A DNA stretch of 51,847 bases from positions 719,174-771,020 of the forward strand of contig NW_005434664.1 in NCBI RefSeq assembly GCF_000315625.1, in the 5' to 3' direction. The notes beneath the pieces were generated by a model that was not told the origin of the DNA, ran no database searches, and worked only from the letters and a program-made list of their open reading frames with translations. Shown here in pieces: positions 33,045 to 44,271 of the stretch; positions within the stretch are counted from its first letter, which is position 1, and the number at the start of each line of letters is the position of its first letter. Both the position numbers and the translations under genes were made by a program. The DNA comes from Guillardia theta CCMP2712 (taxonomy: Eukaryota; Cryptophyceae; Pyrenomonadales; Geminigeraceae).

Positions 33045-34363
33045 TTACCGAGGGTATGCCAGCACTCGTCGCACAGGCATCGGCATGCTCTTGCGGATCA
33101 GGGTGGTGAAACCTCCGGCGGACCCTGAGATCAAGTCGACGAAGAGGAACTGCCAGGGAGCAAGGCAGATCAGCAAAGGCACACAAAGAACATGAGAAGA
33201 CACTGCAGGCCCTCCCCCCCCCCCTTACTCCTCTTCCTCCTCCTCCGCCCTTACACTCCCATTGTCCTCGTCCTCTCATAGCTAGGACTCACAGAGAAGC
33301 TGAGCCACGAGGCCGCCTGCGCCAGCATGTCGAAGTTCTTGTCGTCCACGCAGACGGCAGCCGCCATAAGGAGCATGGGCGCCGTGATCAAGGCTAAGAG
33401 CTCGTCAGCTGCAGGGCAGCACGGCAAGACAGCAACCTATCGATGCTGCTGATCGGAAGTTGGTCATGGACGTGTCCTTGGGCCGCACCTGGCATGAGGA
33501 GGGGGGGAAGGGAAGACAAGGAGGAGGCAGGATGACAAGGACGGACAGAGTTTCGAGGAGGAGGAAGGTGGGGAGGAAGCGGAAAAACAGGATAATTTCA
33601 GCTGCTGCAAGACTCTACTGCCTCCTTTCTCACCTCAGTTGACAGGGACGTGGAGACGCTGGTGGCGGGGTACTGCAGTTCAGACGGTGGCGGACCCGAG
33701 GACTTGGTGATCTCCCCCGAGCTGACCGCGGCAGCAGGAAGAGAGGAAGGGAGCGAGGCCTTCCTGTCGCTCTTGGAGAAGAGGGAGGAGACTTCCTTGG
33801 GAGACTTGTACGTCGGGTACTTGAGGTCTTCAAGCTTGCTTTCAAGCTGGGTCTCCCTCTTGAACTTGTCAACAGTCCAGAACGCAAGGGCTGCAGAGAC
33901 CTGCAGGAGTGTCAGAGAACACGAGCAGACGGATCGTTTCGAATCCTCCACGGAGGAATTGGAAGGAAAACGAGCGTGCGTGCTGGGTTATCACCTGTAG
34001 GAAAACCATGACCTTGTCGAATGCCCATTCTGCAACTCTCCAGAGGAAGTATCTCTTTCCTACCCACTCAATCCTCCTTCCTGCGGACTGGCTAATTTCG
34101 GTTTTCTCCCGGGGACGACGAGCCATCGCTGAGAATTTGCTCTCGCCCACCATTCTTTCCACTTCTACTCCTCCTTGCTTCGTTTCCATCCCCCTTCCTG
34201 AGTAAACAAGAGCGGGTTTCATTCCCAAGGATGCTGATGGTGACGACATTCCTCGAGACAGTAGTGCTGGAGACGGTGAAGGAAACGCTGGAAGCTGAAG
34301 ACCTGCGCTCAATCCTGCTCCTGATCCTGCTCCTCCGCTCACAAACGCCATAGACGTCGCCAT
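33045..34363 (-). CDS. Unknown membrane protein, possibly organelle-targeted
   Basis: Five exons: 33995-34363, 33634-33900, 33437-33488, 33293-33393, 33045-33149; 894 nt, 297 aa, all joints in frame with introns of 94, 145, 43 and 143 nt. The N terminus (MATSMAFVSGGAGSGAG and on) is rich in Ala, Ser, Gly and Pro with few acids, the composition of an organelle transit peptide. Two hydrophobic segments follow: VFLQVSAALAFWTV around residues 118-131, and a C-terminal pair, ALITAPMLLMAAAVCV and SWLSFSFLFVDLISG, ending in a basic tail. A Ser/Pro-rich linker lies between. No family was recognised. Plastid or mitochondrial membrane location is inference from composition. The start is the first ATG in frame. 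Confidence 0.65.
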
Positions 34364-34384
34364 TGCTCCCCGATGCCGACCTTG

Positions 34385-35034
34385 TAACACCACCCCTACC
34401 CCTGTCTATTGACTCATCTTCAACAAGGTACTTTATACCCCACCCCTCATTCCCCCTTGTTGTACCCTCGTTCTACTGAAAATTTATGACCCATCTGCTG
34501 GTTGTGGAACACTACCCTACCCTATCAAAACCCCAAAGTACCCCACCAGATGACCGTAATCGATACTTCTCCATTCAGCACCACCCCTACCCCAAGGTCT
34601 TCACATTCACGAATAGTTCAGAAATCGCAATCTTTCGTTTAATAATTGAGGCGGGCTTATGAAATGCATTTAATTCACCCCTCTGTTTCAGTCTTACCAC
34701 CCTTCATTTCCTAGGGTAGTTCGTTTCGTTTACAGCTTTACTCATCTTACAGCAGCACAACAATTATAAAGCGATGACCCCACCATCATCGATAAGATGA
34801 CCCCACCCCCTCAATAGCGAGAACACCGACCCCTATGGCATTGTACTCCGTTCACCCACCGCTTCTATCCCCAACACATTTCAGGCTAATGGACGGGTAG
34901 TCAGTGGCAAGTCAGTACAAGAGCACCCGGTACCTCTGCAATACCACCGGCTGCTGAAAGTTCTCTCGGCACTGAACTCCGTCACTGCTCGTACTGATTT
35001 TTAACTTAACTATGAGTAACAAGAGACTGATGTC
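34385..35034. repeat. C-rich tract with ACCCCTACC-like motif
   Basis: The + strand repeatedly shows ACCACCCCTACCCC, TACCCCACCCC and CCCTACCCTA words from 34385 to 34860, separated by A/T-rich sequence, directly left of island C. Spacing is irregular, so this is a dispersed motif rather than a tandem satellite. No frame is coding. Confidence 0.65.
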
Positions 35035-35640
35035 GCCGCCGTGACTCACCGTCCCGGGCGCGGCCCGCCGGGCCGAGTCACGGCCGGGCAGCGAACCGTT
35101 GCGGCCAGTTTCCGGGAGCTCAACCGACCGGGTGGCAGGTTGAAATTGCCGGGACCGTCCGGGCCGTGACTCCGAGGAGTCGGACTCAGTGACGTCACCG
35201 GGCCGGCGCAGCGCCCGGCCGGGCCGGGCCCGGGCCCTGTCCGACGTCGGACTGAGCCTCGGAGCCTCGGAGCCGGCGGCTCAGCCGCGGTGCCACTGGC
35301 CGCTGAGCTGGGTCGGGCCGACTCCCGGTCCCGGCGAGCACTGGTGGCAGTCACTGGCCACCGTACGCCGCCGAGTACGATCACCCGGGCCCCCGGCGGC
35401 GGCCCGCAGCCTCCGAGTCCGACTCGGCGACTCGCCGAGTCGCCGAAGTTCAACTCAGTTGAAGTTGGAAACCCGGATAGGTGCAACTTTCATGCCGCCT
35501 CAGGCAAGTTGAAACTTGCCGCCGGCCCGGAGTCCGATCATCCGAAACTTAGTTCAACGGCGTGGCCGGGCCGGGCCACGAAAGTTCCCCGGATGATCGC
35601 CGGATTTTGGCCGGCGACCCTATCGCAGAATGGAGGCCGC
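35035..35640. repeat. GC-rich palindromic island C
   Basis: About 600 bp of CCGGGCC, GACTCGG, CCGAGTC and GGCCGGG words like islands A and B. Near the right edge are GAAGTTCAACTCAGTTGAAG and repeated GTTGAAAC steps, words also seen near the edges of islands A, B and D. It is flanked on both sides by ACCCC tracts. No RNA gene or transposase is seen. Confidence 0.75.
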
Positions 35641-36430
35641 AACGAACAGGAAGGTATCACCCCTACCTACCTTTGACATGACCCCACCTATGTCTACAAG
35701 TTTTCATTGTTTTTAACCCCTTGTTTCCAGAGTCAAGTACCCCACTTTTCATAGCTCACTATTTCACGCAGTCTCGACCTACCCCTACATTGTACCCTAC
35801 CCTTTTGACCATATTCCGCACCCCCACGTACCTAGTGTCAACCCACCTCTCTCACGAAACGTATGATGGAAGCTGTACCCCTACCCTTCCTAATCTTATC
35901 TCTTCCTGTGACTACCATACAATTTGACATTATTAATGAGGGTGGGGGTCAATACCCTACCTATTATTTAATATCATCTTTAGGACCCACCATGTTCGAT
36001 TGAAGCTAAATGGAACATCCCCGGTGGGTGGTATCACCCCACCCCCACGTGGGCCTTCTCGTGCGTGTGCTGCAGGCGTAGGGGAGGGTTTGCATATCGA
36101 TAGGGGTTATGCTTCATGTATAGGATTCAGGATGTGCCCCTTAGACCCCACATGTTGTACCATCAAGTTTATCAGTTAAGCACTCAGTTGAAACATTGAT
36201 GTAAAGTTCAAACTTTTCAATGTTATGGTTTCAAATTATATGATAAAATTTGTACCATGTTTGAATACGCGATGGCCACACCCACGGTTGACATGTGAAA
36301 GAAGAATCAGACTACTTCACAAAACAATAAGATTGAGAAATTTCAAATAAGGTCTGTATATTTATTGGTATATTTGAATTTGATAATGAATGAATGAAAA
36401 TAATTTTCTTTTTTCCAAACTGTTCATAGA
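35641..36430. repeat. C-rich tract then A/T-rich sequence
   Basis: 35655-36080 repeats CCCCTACC, ACCCCACC and TACCCTACCC words on the + strand, and 36140-36420 is strongly A/T rich. No coding sequence is recognised. Confidence 0.55.
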
Positions 36431-37496
36431 GTCATTCCTCAGCTACGCACCTCAAGCCCTTTACTACCCCTTCCTTTTGGTGCTTTATCACCCCTCGGCC
36501 CCCAACCCTCGCTGGAAAAACGTCCAAAGTGGCGGCGACGATGGTTAACACATTTCGTCGTTGCCATGAGGAGGGACGATGCTGAGTTGGGGTAGCAGCA
36601 GACAGAGGAGGGAATTGATGCACAGATGGCATGAGGAGACATGCTCTTCGATCAAGAGGAAGCAGTTCTGCTCGTGGCCTTGTAGCAGTAACGATGGAGG
36701 CACGCGAGGATAGCAAAGCAGTCGTAGCTTACAGTGGTAGATTGAGGATAGAGTATCAAGGGAGGAGGGTGAAATGGATACCGCAGTTGATCAGGTCTTG
36801 ATGCAAGAGGGTGGCAGCTCCATGTTTTCCCTTGCATGCGGTGATAGGGTATGATCGGGAGCAGCAGCAGCATTTACATCTTGGAGGGACGGAAAGCAGT
36901 TTTGAGGTGCAATGAGTCAAAATTACGCCCGGAATTGGTGAGATCGGACTGTGAGTGATCAGGCAGTGAATGAAATACCAGAATCATACTGAGAATCTCC
37001 TTATCCGTGGAGCAAATACATCGAATCGTAGTACGTGCAATGTTGATTGGCCTAGAGTGTTTTCTTGTACCGGACGTCGAAAAGATGTTGATTGCCCTGG
37101 AGTGTTCTTTAGATGTATTAAGATCTGTTCGACGTCCGGTACAAGACACAATCTAATGATTGCCAGTGTAGTCCTTTGAGGAACTGATAGTTCTAGAACA
37201 TGAGCATTGTAGGTTGCAGAACAGAAAGAAACAAAGATATGAAACTTCCAACTATCGGTGGCAGGATGTTTTCGTGAACGGATATCGTGTTTTCGCTGTT
37301 CGTTCAATGATATCACAGTGATGGAATTGCCACAACTCATCTCGGCCTATGTTATGAGAGCATGAGTCGTGATGTGCTGTCATGTATACTGCTCTGTCCG
37401 GAGATGATGTTTAGGTTTTAGTTCAGAGGTTTTGTTGTCTCGTTCGCAATCGATAGCTAATTGTGCGTGACTACAATCAGTTTGTTTACAACAATG
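36431..37496. other. Gene-free stretch upstream of VDAC, with hairpin
   Basis: Short frames on both strands lack motifs. The inverted repeat at 37063-37146 is described separately. The right end is the probable promoter and leader of the VDAC gene. Confidence 0.45.
37039..37146. repeat. 19-bp inverted repeat interleaved with a direct repeat
   Basis: 37063-37081 (TCTTGTACCGGACGTCGAA) is the exact reverse complement of 37128-37146. An imperfect direct repeat, ATGTTGATTGGCCTAGAGTG and ATGTTGATTGCCCTGGAGTG, lies once before the left arm and once inside the loop. The layout is direct repeat, arm, direct repeat, arm. Confidence 0.85.
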
Positions 37497-37537
37497 GTGA
37501 GTAAGAGATTCTTGCACTGAACGTTTGATGTGAACAG
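37497..37537 (+). other. Probable 5'-UTR intron of VDAC
   Basis: AATG/GTGAGT at 37497 and TGAACAG ending at 37537 flank 41 nt directly before the GCATGG start context at 37538. Removal leaves the VDAC ATG as the first productive start. Confidence 0.5.
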
Positions 37538-37539
37538 GC

Positions 37540-38660
37540 ATGGCTCCTCCAAAGTTTAAGGATCTCGGCAAGAAGGGAAATGACTTGCTTGGCGAAGATT
37601 ACGACTTCGACCACAAGTTCGAGGTCAAGAGCAAGTTGGCCAACGGGATTGTGAGTTGATGACGGAGACGAGGACGATGGGTAGTGACGTGTTCCCTGCA
37701 GGAGATCAAGTCCACCATCAAGCAGAGCGCTAAGGATGGAATGCTCAGCGCTGTGCTCGAGGGAAAGAGGAGCGTGATGAACATGGACTGCACTCTTAAG
37801 ACCACCCATCAGATGGAGCCATCCCTCGCCGTCGAGCACAGGTGCCTCTTACTTGTTGCCTGCCATGCGCATGGACTAACTTGTGATGGCCAGCAAACTC
37901 CTTCCCGGACTCAAGCTCAGGCTCGACACCGACTCCAAGTTGAACAGCACCCTTGCTGCTGACTACAAGCTCGACAACTTGATGATCACGTCCAAGATCA
38001 ACCCCGCGAAGGCCAACATCGACATCGATGCTGCTTTCGGCTTGGGCTCCTTGAACGCAGGCGTCAAGACAGCTTACAACTACGGTAGGTCGGCTGTCTT
38101 CTTGCGTGGGAGAGGATGCGGAGATGGCGCACAGGGAGGAGTGGGTTTTTACTTTCTTGGCAGGAAAGGGATCCTTGGCCACCCCCGAGCTCAGCGCTGA
38201 GTTCAAGGTGGATGCCTACAGCGTGCAAGTGGGATGCAAGAACTTCGGCGAGTCCATCTCAGGAGTTGTGCACACCGAGATCAGCAAGGGAACGGAAGTT
38301 GCTTTGAGCTTCGAGCAGACGAGCAAGAACAAGAACACTGACCTCAACCTCGCCATCGGTGCTGCATGGCAGGTTGGATATGAGGAGGAGAGGCGAGGGA
38401 GGAGGAGATGAGAAAACTGACGGAGTTTTGTCAAGATCGACAAGGACAGCAGCTTCAAGGCTAAGGTGGACAAGGACGCTATGATGTGCGTGTCATACGT
38501 TCAGCAAGTCCGCCCCGACCTCAAGATCAAGGTAGAGGAAGTACAGTGTCGAAGGAGGAGGCGCTGACAAGAGGGGCAGGTCGCTGGTCAGATCCAGGCA
38601 GCCAAGTTGACTGCAGGAAACGCTCACAGGTTCGGAATCACTGCCCTTTGGAACATGTAA
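37540..38660 (+). CDS. VDAC: Mitochondrial outer-membrane porin (VDAC)
   Basis: Six exons: 37540-37650, 37702-37841, 37894-38084, 38164-38372, 38436-38531, 38580-38660; 828 nt, 275 aa, the usual porin length. The N terminus MAPPKFKDLGKKGNDLL gives the conserved Lys-Asp-Leu-Gly-Lys start and amphipathic helix, followed by alternating hydrophobic/polar strands such as YDFDHKFEVKSKLANG, LKLRLDTDSKLNSTLAADYK and LAIGAAW, and a final strand HRFGITALWNM, as expected for a 19-strand barrel. VDAC exchanges ATP, ADP and metabolites across the outer mitochondrial membrane. Introns are 48-79 nt; one uses a CAAG acceptor. Coding sequence is rich in AAG and GCT codons, suggesting strong expression. Confidence 0.93.
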
Positions 38661-38855
38661 GGAGCAGGGTAGAAGCCGTTTTTTGTGAATCTCAGATCTT
38701 ATTTTGCATGCTGCCATAGAAACTGTAAAGACAAGTTTGATTCATTAAACGAACATTTCATTGGCAATCGAGGGACGTGAGTTCAAATCACTTTATTTGA
38801 GTTCTTAGTTTACACGTTGGCTAGAACAGCATCTGCAAATTGACTGGCTCTTGAT

Positions 38856-40781
38856 TTATGCATCCAGTCCCCTGCCTTTGCTCTGCTTCACAAAATCGTC
38901 GTTGATGATGGCTCTCTTTTCTTCTGGAACCTGCAACACCATCATTCCCTTCCTGGACAAGGTTCTCCTTGCTCACGTAATATCCTGCATACATCTTGGC
39001 ATCGATCTCAACGTGAGCATCCGCAGGAATCATGTCGTCGGGGATAGGAACTCTCTCCAAGACCTGTGGGGACATCAGACCACCTGGTCGCCATGACTCA
39101 ATGTTCAAAGTGACCTTGATGCCGGACCCAGTGATAGCGTTGTACTTCATGTCACTCATGGAGATCAGCTTATCGATCTTGGTGATTCCAAGCCTGAAGA
39201 AAAGACACAGTCAGCATTGACAGTGTGCTGTAAGACAGTGAGCTATACCAATGGAGGGCATCCGGCATGAGTTCTTGGAATCGCATGTCTTCCACTCCAG
39301 CAACACAAGCAGTGCGATGGAAGTACGTTTCTGTAGAAAGCAGATGTTAGCCGAATCACAGCAACTAATCAACCAACCTGCACGATCTCCACCCTCTTGC
39401 CTCTTCCTGGCATTGTAAACCAAGAACTTGGTAACCTTTCAACCCAAGTCAGTTCCACCACCCAAGGAATCCTCCAAACTCACCTCGCCAAGAGAGCGTC
39501 CCTCCTTTCTGAAGTACACGATGACACCGACGCCACCATTCTGAGCGGTTCTTACGCACTCCTCGATCCCATGCACGAGATAGGGTCTGTCAATACAATC
39601 TCAGCTACTTGCAAACATTTGCGTCAAAATGACCACCTGCAGGTGCAGATATCGGAGCCAAAGACATCCGACCCGTTGCACTCATCATGAACCCTCACAG
39701 TGCAAACCTTGGAAGGATCTTGCAGATACTCTGCTGGTCCGAAGATGTAGACGGTGAGTCCTCCGATGGGGGGAAGGAAGACCTCCAAGTCCGATCTGGT
39801 GATGAGCTCGGGGAACATCCCACCAGTCTGCTCGAACATGCATCGTCGGAGGGTTGCCTCAGTGATGTTGAACCTCTGGGCAACGCCTGGAAGGTACCAA
39901 ACATGTTCGATCGCTGCCTTGGTCACCACACAGGATCCATCGGATTGCAAAATGTTGCCGTCGGCCTGCAGCCTGCCCTTCTCCATGGCCTCCACCAGCT
40001 CCAACATCTGGATGTGCGCCTTTGTGATCGCAATGGTTGGGCGAATATCGACTCCCTCCTTGAGGTGCGACCCGTATGAGTCGACAATCATGTGTCCCCA
40101 TGGGTCCATGGATACAATCTTGGTAGGATCGAACCAAGAAGGGTTTGGTGGAATCATAACAGGGGGGGCCGTGTTGTGAAGATCCGGGCGGAACCTAGCG
40201 AGGAATCGAGGTCAGAATCGAGCTGATCGCAGCAGTGAGAAAATGTTACATGGGGTCCATCTTTCCAGCAGCCACGGCGATGGACCGATACACACTGTAC
40301 GAACCGTTGTGTGTCCCGATAGCATTACGCAAGCGAGGCTGAGCGATCAAGTTAGAAGCAATGTGAAGAATCATGCAATGCTAAGGTACCTGGCTCAAGG
40401 TAGCGATGATTGGCCCACGCTCTGCAGGGCTTGTGGCGCCCCACTTGATTTGAATCGGTGACCCTGCTCGTGGGTAAGATCCCGGCTACACAAGGAACGT
40501 AGGACACCTCGTCGTGGGTGTGTAGTCAGCACAACATGGGATTTGGTGTTGTATTCTCCTCTCTTCTGATCTCTTCCCCAGGCGTTGCTTTTCTAAGTTG
40601 CATTTGATTACATGAAACTTTGTACAATTGAAAGCAATACCTCCTGGCCTTGGCCTTCTTTCAACTTCATTTGTCCGAATGCAGCTTCAAAATTGAAAGC
40701 TGCCTGCTCATTGGGGGAGCCAGAGACGCAGTGATCGCATCCTAAAGTAAATCCTGTTGCTGATTCAACCATGGGAGGCAT
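38856..40781 (-). CDS. URC1: URC1-type GTP cyclohydrolase II-like enzyme
   Basis: Nine exons: 40641-40781, 40508-40592, 40390-40463, 40250-40338, 39637-40194, 39484-39586, 39378-39435, 39249-39330, 38856-39193; about 500 aa. N-terminal blocks VVLTTHPRRG, IQIKWGATSPAERGPI and NAIGTHNGSYSVYRSIAVAA, then DPTKIVSMDPWGH, are those of the Urc1 family of GTP-cyclohydrolase-II relatives linked to uracil catabolism. The cyclohydrolase core has HDECNGSDVFGSDICTCRPY: Cys302, Cys313 and Cys315 keep the spacing of the zinc site. FRKEGRSLGEV and KIDKLISMSDMKYNAI follow. The C terminus needs a frame change: the frame through AGYY continues only if one base is dropped near 38943-38950 or a 28-nt GT-AG segment 38949-38976 is spliced, after which MMVLQVPEEKRAIINDDF is read to a stop at 38856. 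Staying in frame instead ends at 38821 with a less plausible tail. Confidence 0.88.
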
Positions 40782-42464
40782 GCCTGTTTGCGAAGATAAA
40801 ACTCAAGGCCTGGATCCGAACTAATAAGTCAGAAACGAAGCAGAACAGCAAGCATACACTAGAAAAAGAATTTTGAGGTAGGGAAGTAGGGCAATTTCTT
40901 TTCTGCTTGATGCGCTTATTGTTCACTACAGGGTTGGTCATTGTAAAATGCTATCATGTGAAAGTCGACAGTGTTTACAGCTTAACACCTTTTCGCCTTT
41001 GCAAGTACTCGAAATGTACCTGAGCAGGAAACCTCTGGAAGAAAGCTACAGGAGTCTGCAACACACATGTTTATGTTCGAGGTGACTGCATAGTATCATC
41101 TATCCTGGTTCTTAGAGCGGCTCTTTCTGCTTCCCTGCCGTCCTCTCCCTGCCTCTTCCCGCTCCCCTTGAGCATTGCCAGAAGGCGTTCCCTTGCCACA
41201 AACCTTGCTTTTATAGCCTTCCACTCCACCCCACCCCTACCCCACTATGGTTTTACCTCACACCCACAGGACCCCCTTGACCTTGAATCCACCCCTCCTT
41301 CCCTCCGCCAATAGTCCTTCTTAGGACCCCTCATAATGAGCCCTGCAAGAACGATAACCCACCCTTACCCTACCCATATCTCCTGGTACAAACAGTACCC
41401 ACCCCCTTTTCAGATTCCAACAGTCTCAAGGACTACCCCAACGTACGGAGGAGGTACCACCCCCGCTCTATATGAGTTGCAACCCACCCCATTCCGTTAG
41501 TCTTTTGGCGACGATGTATCACACTTGAAAAACAAATAGTGTACAATCGGAACCATGGGAGCCAACTACCCACCCGGTCAAAGGTAGTTGATTCCTGGGA
41601 AATTTCGTGGTGGGGAAAATTTATCCGGTACTTCTACTGAATTGCCAGCAAAAAAGTCAGTAATTGAAAGGTAGGGTGATCTGGTACCGGTGGATATCTG
41701 GACTGGACCTCGAAAGGGTAGTGAAAACGTTTTTCTTTCCGTTCTCCTCGGTTGGCTTCTATGCCTCCTCCGAACTTGAGGCCCCACTACAATTTTTCAA
41801 ATTTGATCAAACAATCACAAAATTTGACTTTGTATCTTCAATATTTGAAACTTCGAGCTTCAGAAAGAGTTCAACAAACTGAACCTGGATCCACGGGTTT
41901 GACTCAAAGGGAAACCACCCTACCCCATCTTTGTTCGATCACCCCCTTTTGGTCAATGGCCGCCCACCCCTACCTCCTATACCTTCCTGGTTGTATTGCA
42001 CCCCTAGTACCGGAACTGTACCTCTGCTACAAGGGGCGTACAGATGGTGTACCCCATGAGAGTCGCTTTCCCACCCCCTTTCCCCGCAGGAAGTACCCAC
42101 CCTTTCATTATCTTACGAGTTACACCCTACCTACGCCTCACCCCTTATATGAATCACCTTCACTTCAAGTTGACCCACTGTCGTACTCTCCTCGGGGACC
42201 CACCCCCAAACGAACTATGACAACCCCTACCCCTATTTTATGAGTGCTGACCCAATATCTCCTACCCTATCCCAACGACCTACTCTACACATTTCATCAA
42301 GTTGTGAGATGGACCCTTGGGTGATTGCGGCACCTGCCTCACTACCCCCACCCCCTCTTGTTTCCGGCGTCGCAACTCCTATTTGTAGTTTGTTGCAGCG
42401 ATTTGGAGGTGTAGAATTCAGTTTGAAAAAAAATACTTCAATTTCAAACTTCGGGTTTCGGTGC
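40782..42464. other. URC1 upstream region and long C-rich tract
   Basis: 40782-41200 is the upstream region of the minus-strand URC1-like gene. 41220-41500 and 41900-42370 are dense in CCACCCCTACCCC, ACCCTACCC and TACCCACC words on the + strand, with A/T-rich spacers. No coding frame with motifs was found. Confidence 0.5.
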
Positions 42465-43540
42465 TCTAGTAGCCGCGCGGCTGCCACCCGGCCGGTCCGA
42501 TCATCACCCGGTGACCGGCCCGGGCCGGCGCGGCCCAGTCGGCGATCCGGGACAGTGATCGGACGCCCGGGTGCCGCGGCCGGGCCCGGCCGCGGGCCGC
42601 GTCGCAGTGCAGTCGCGGCTAGGCGGCTAGTAGCGGCGCGCCGCCCGGCCCGGCCGGCGCCGGGCGCCCGGCCCGGCCCGCGTCCTGGCCCGGCCGCCGC
42701 ACAGGCTGAGTGGCCCGCCGGACCGTGATTTGCTTCCGGCAACGGTTGAACGTCCGACAGTGCGGCCGCACTGCAGGAGGCTGGGCGGCGGCAAGTCGGA
42801 TGACGTTGAGCCCGGCCGCGCCCGGCGCGGCTACCGTAGTTTAACTTCGGCACGGTGACCGGACCCGTGACCGCCGAACTTCGGAACCGGGCCGGGCCGA
42901 TCCGAGCCATGAAGCCTTGAAGTACGCGGCGGTTGCCCTATTGAATGCCGGCCCGGGCCGGGCCTCCTAAAGTTTGAGTAAATGGTTCCGAGTTCCTTAC
43001 TACGGTAGGCTCAGTGATCATGTGACTCGGAGGGTCCGATCGGATCGCCGGGGACGGTCGGGCACGGTTCACTGTCACTACCCGGCACCGCCGTACTGAT
43101 CATTGGCACTGGGCCGGGTGACCGTACTACGCCGGTACCTGGCACGCCGCGGGCCGCCCCCCCCGCGGGGCCCGGTACGGTACGGGGGCGCTGTCCCGGT
43201 CCGTTCAGTTCGGACTCGGAGTCGGCCCCGGCGGGGCCACCGTCCGGGGGGGCGGCCGCCCGGCCGGTACTGAGCGAGTCCGCCGAGTCACGGAATTCAT
43301 CACGTAACCGGACGGGGTGACCGCACCTTGCAGGTGACCGCACCTTGCAGTGCCGCGCAGTGGGCAGGCTGGCACGGCGCGCCCCGGGCACTCCGAGCCT
43401 GCTCGATCGGAGTTGTGGTACGTGACTCGTGACTCGAGCAGTGAGCGGGTGACGATTCGGCGTAACCCCGAGAGTCCGTGCATGGAAAGATGCGACGGGC
43501 CAGCCGCTACTCCGAAGGCTGAGGCAGGGTAAATCGTTCA
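42465..43540. repeat. GC-rich palindromic island D (largest)
   Basis: Over 1 kb of CCGGCCCGGCC, GGGCCGG, GGTGACCGG, GTACGGTACGG and CCGAGTC words. GACCGCACCTTGCAG occurs twice in direct succession at 43318-43350. As in the other islands, frames on both strands are compositional and no boundary repeats are evident. It sits between the URC1-like gene and the small gene at 44272. Confidence 0.75.
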
Positions 43541-43945
43541 CGGACGCCATTAACTGATAATAAAAAGTATTCTTGCAATGTTCCTACGGAAGAGGGCTCG
43601 TTTGAGTAGTCTTCCAGGGCAGTGGAAAAAGGATGTTCGGATTTAAAATAGCAGCTGAGTTGCTGCCCCTTCCATCTCTCTTAAAAGGAAACTGAGGCGA
43701 GCTTAACCTTTTGCCCCTTGGTGCCGCCTGTCGATTCTGGAACACGTTTTGATGATTTACCACACAGTCAAAGAGGGGGTACTTCAGCCACCTTCAAGTA
43801 GGCAAAGGAAGGGTGGGGGTACTTCAAGATCTGAAACGTCGCGGTTCCTTCCAGTCAAATCCTCTCTTGCGCTCTAGCCCTCTACTACTTCCCCTCTTGT
43901 ACCTCACCTGCTTCTCCCGCCTGCCTCTGCCCCTGCTCGCTCCTA

Positions 43946-43979
<34 letters not shown>

Positions 43980-44271
43980 CCCGTTTGACCTGCCTGATTG
44001 CACGTCTCATCCCCGCATCCTTCTCGTCCTTGTGCAGTAACCTGAATCCTCCTTTATTCTCCGTGCGCGCAATTCTCCCCCCCCCTCCCCTACCTTCTAA
44101 CAAGCCTCCTTTTCTCCTTCCAACTTCATCTGTAATTCTCTCCCTTTTATTCCGTTTGCTACAACAAGGGACTTGTGTTAATACAGAGATCTTCTCTGTC
44201 AAAACTCTGGGACCTTCATTGTGGGGACGCGATTGGTGGCAACTTGTTTGCTCGCCCACAGTGGGTTGAAG
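43541..44271. promoter_or_regulatory. Upstream region of the small gene at 44272
   Basis: 43790-43830 has GGGGGTACTTC words. 43935-43980 is a (CTCCTG)n run, and 44040-44160 is pyrimidine rich. No TATA box can be assigned. Confidence 0.35.

Noticed and set aside
35046-35676. Open frames of 107-146 codons in island C
   Set aside because: Same compositional cause as island A; no motif, no splice continuity.
42233-42910. 225-codon minus-strand frame in island D
   Set aside because: Ala/Arg/Pro/Gly-rich over the island part, with an unrelated extension outside it; no family motif.
6660-43540. Islands as complete transposons
   Set aside because: No transposase, reverse transcriptase, terminal inverted repeat or target-site duplication was found at the island edges.
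43813-44040. 75-codon plus-strand frame
   Set aside because: Leu/Pro/Ala-rich because of a CTCCTG repeat; no start context or homology signal.
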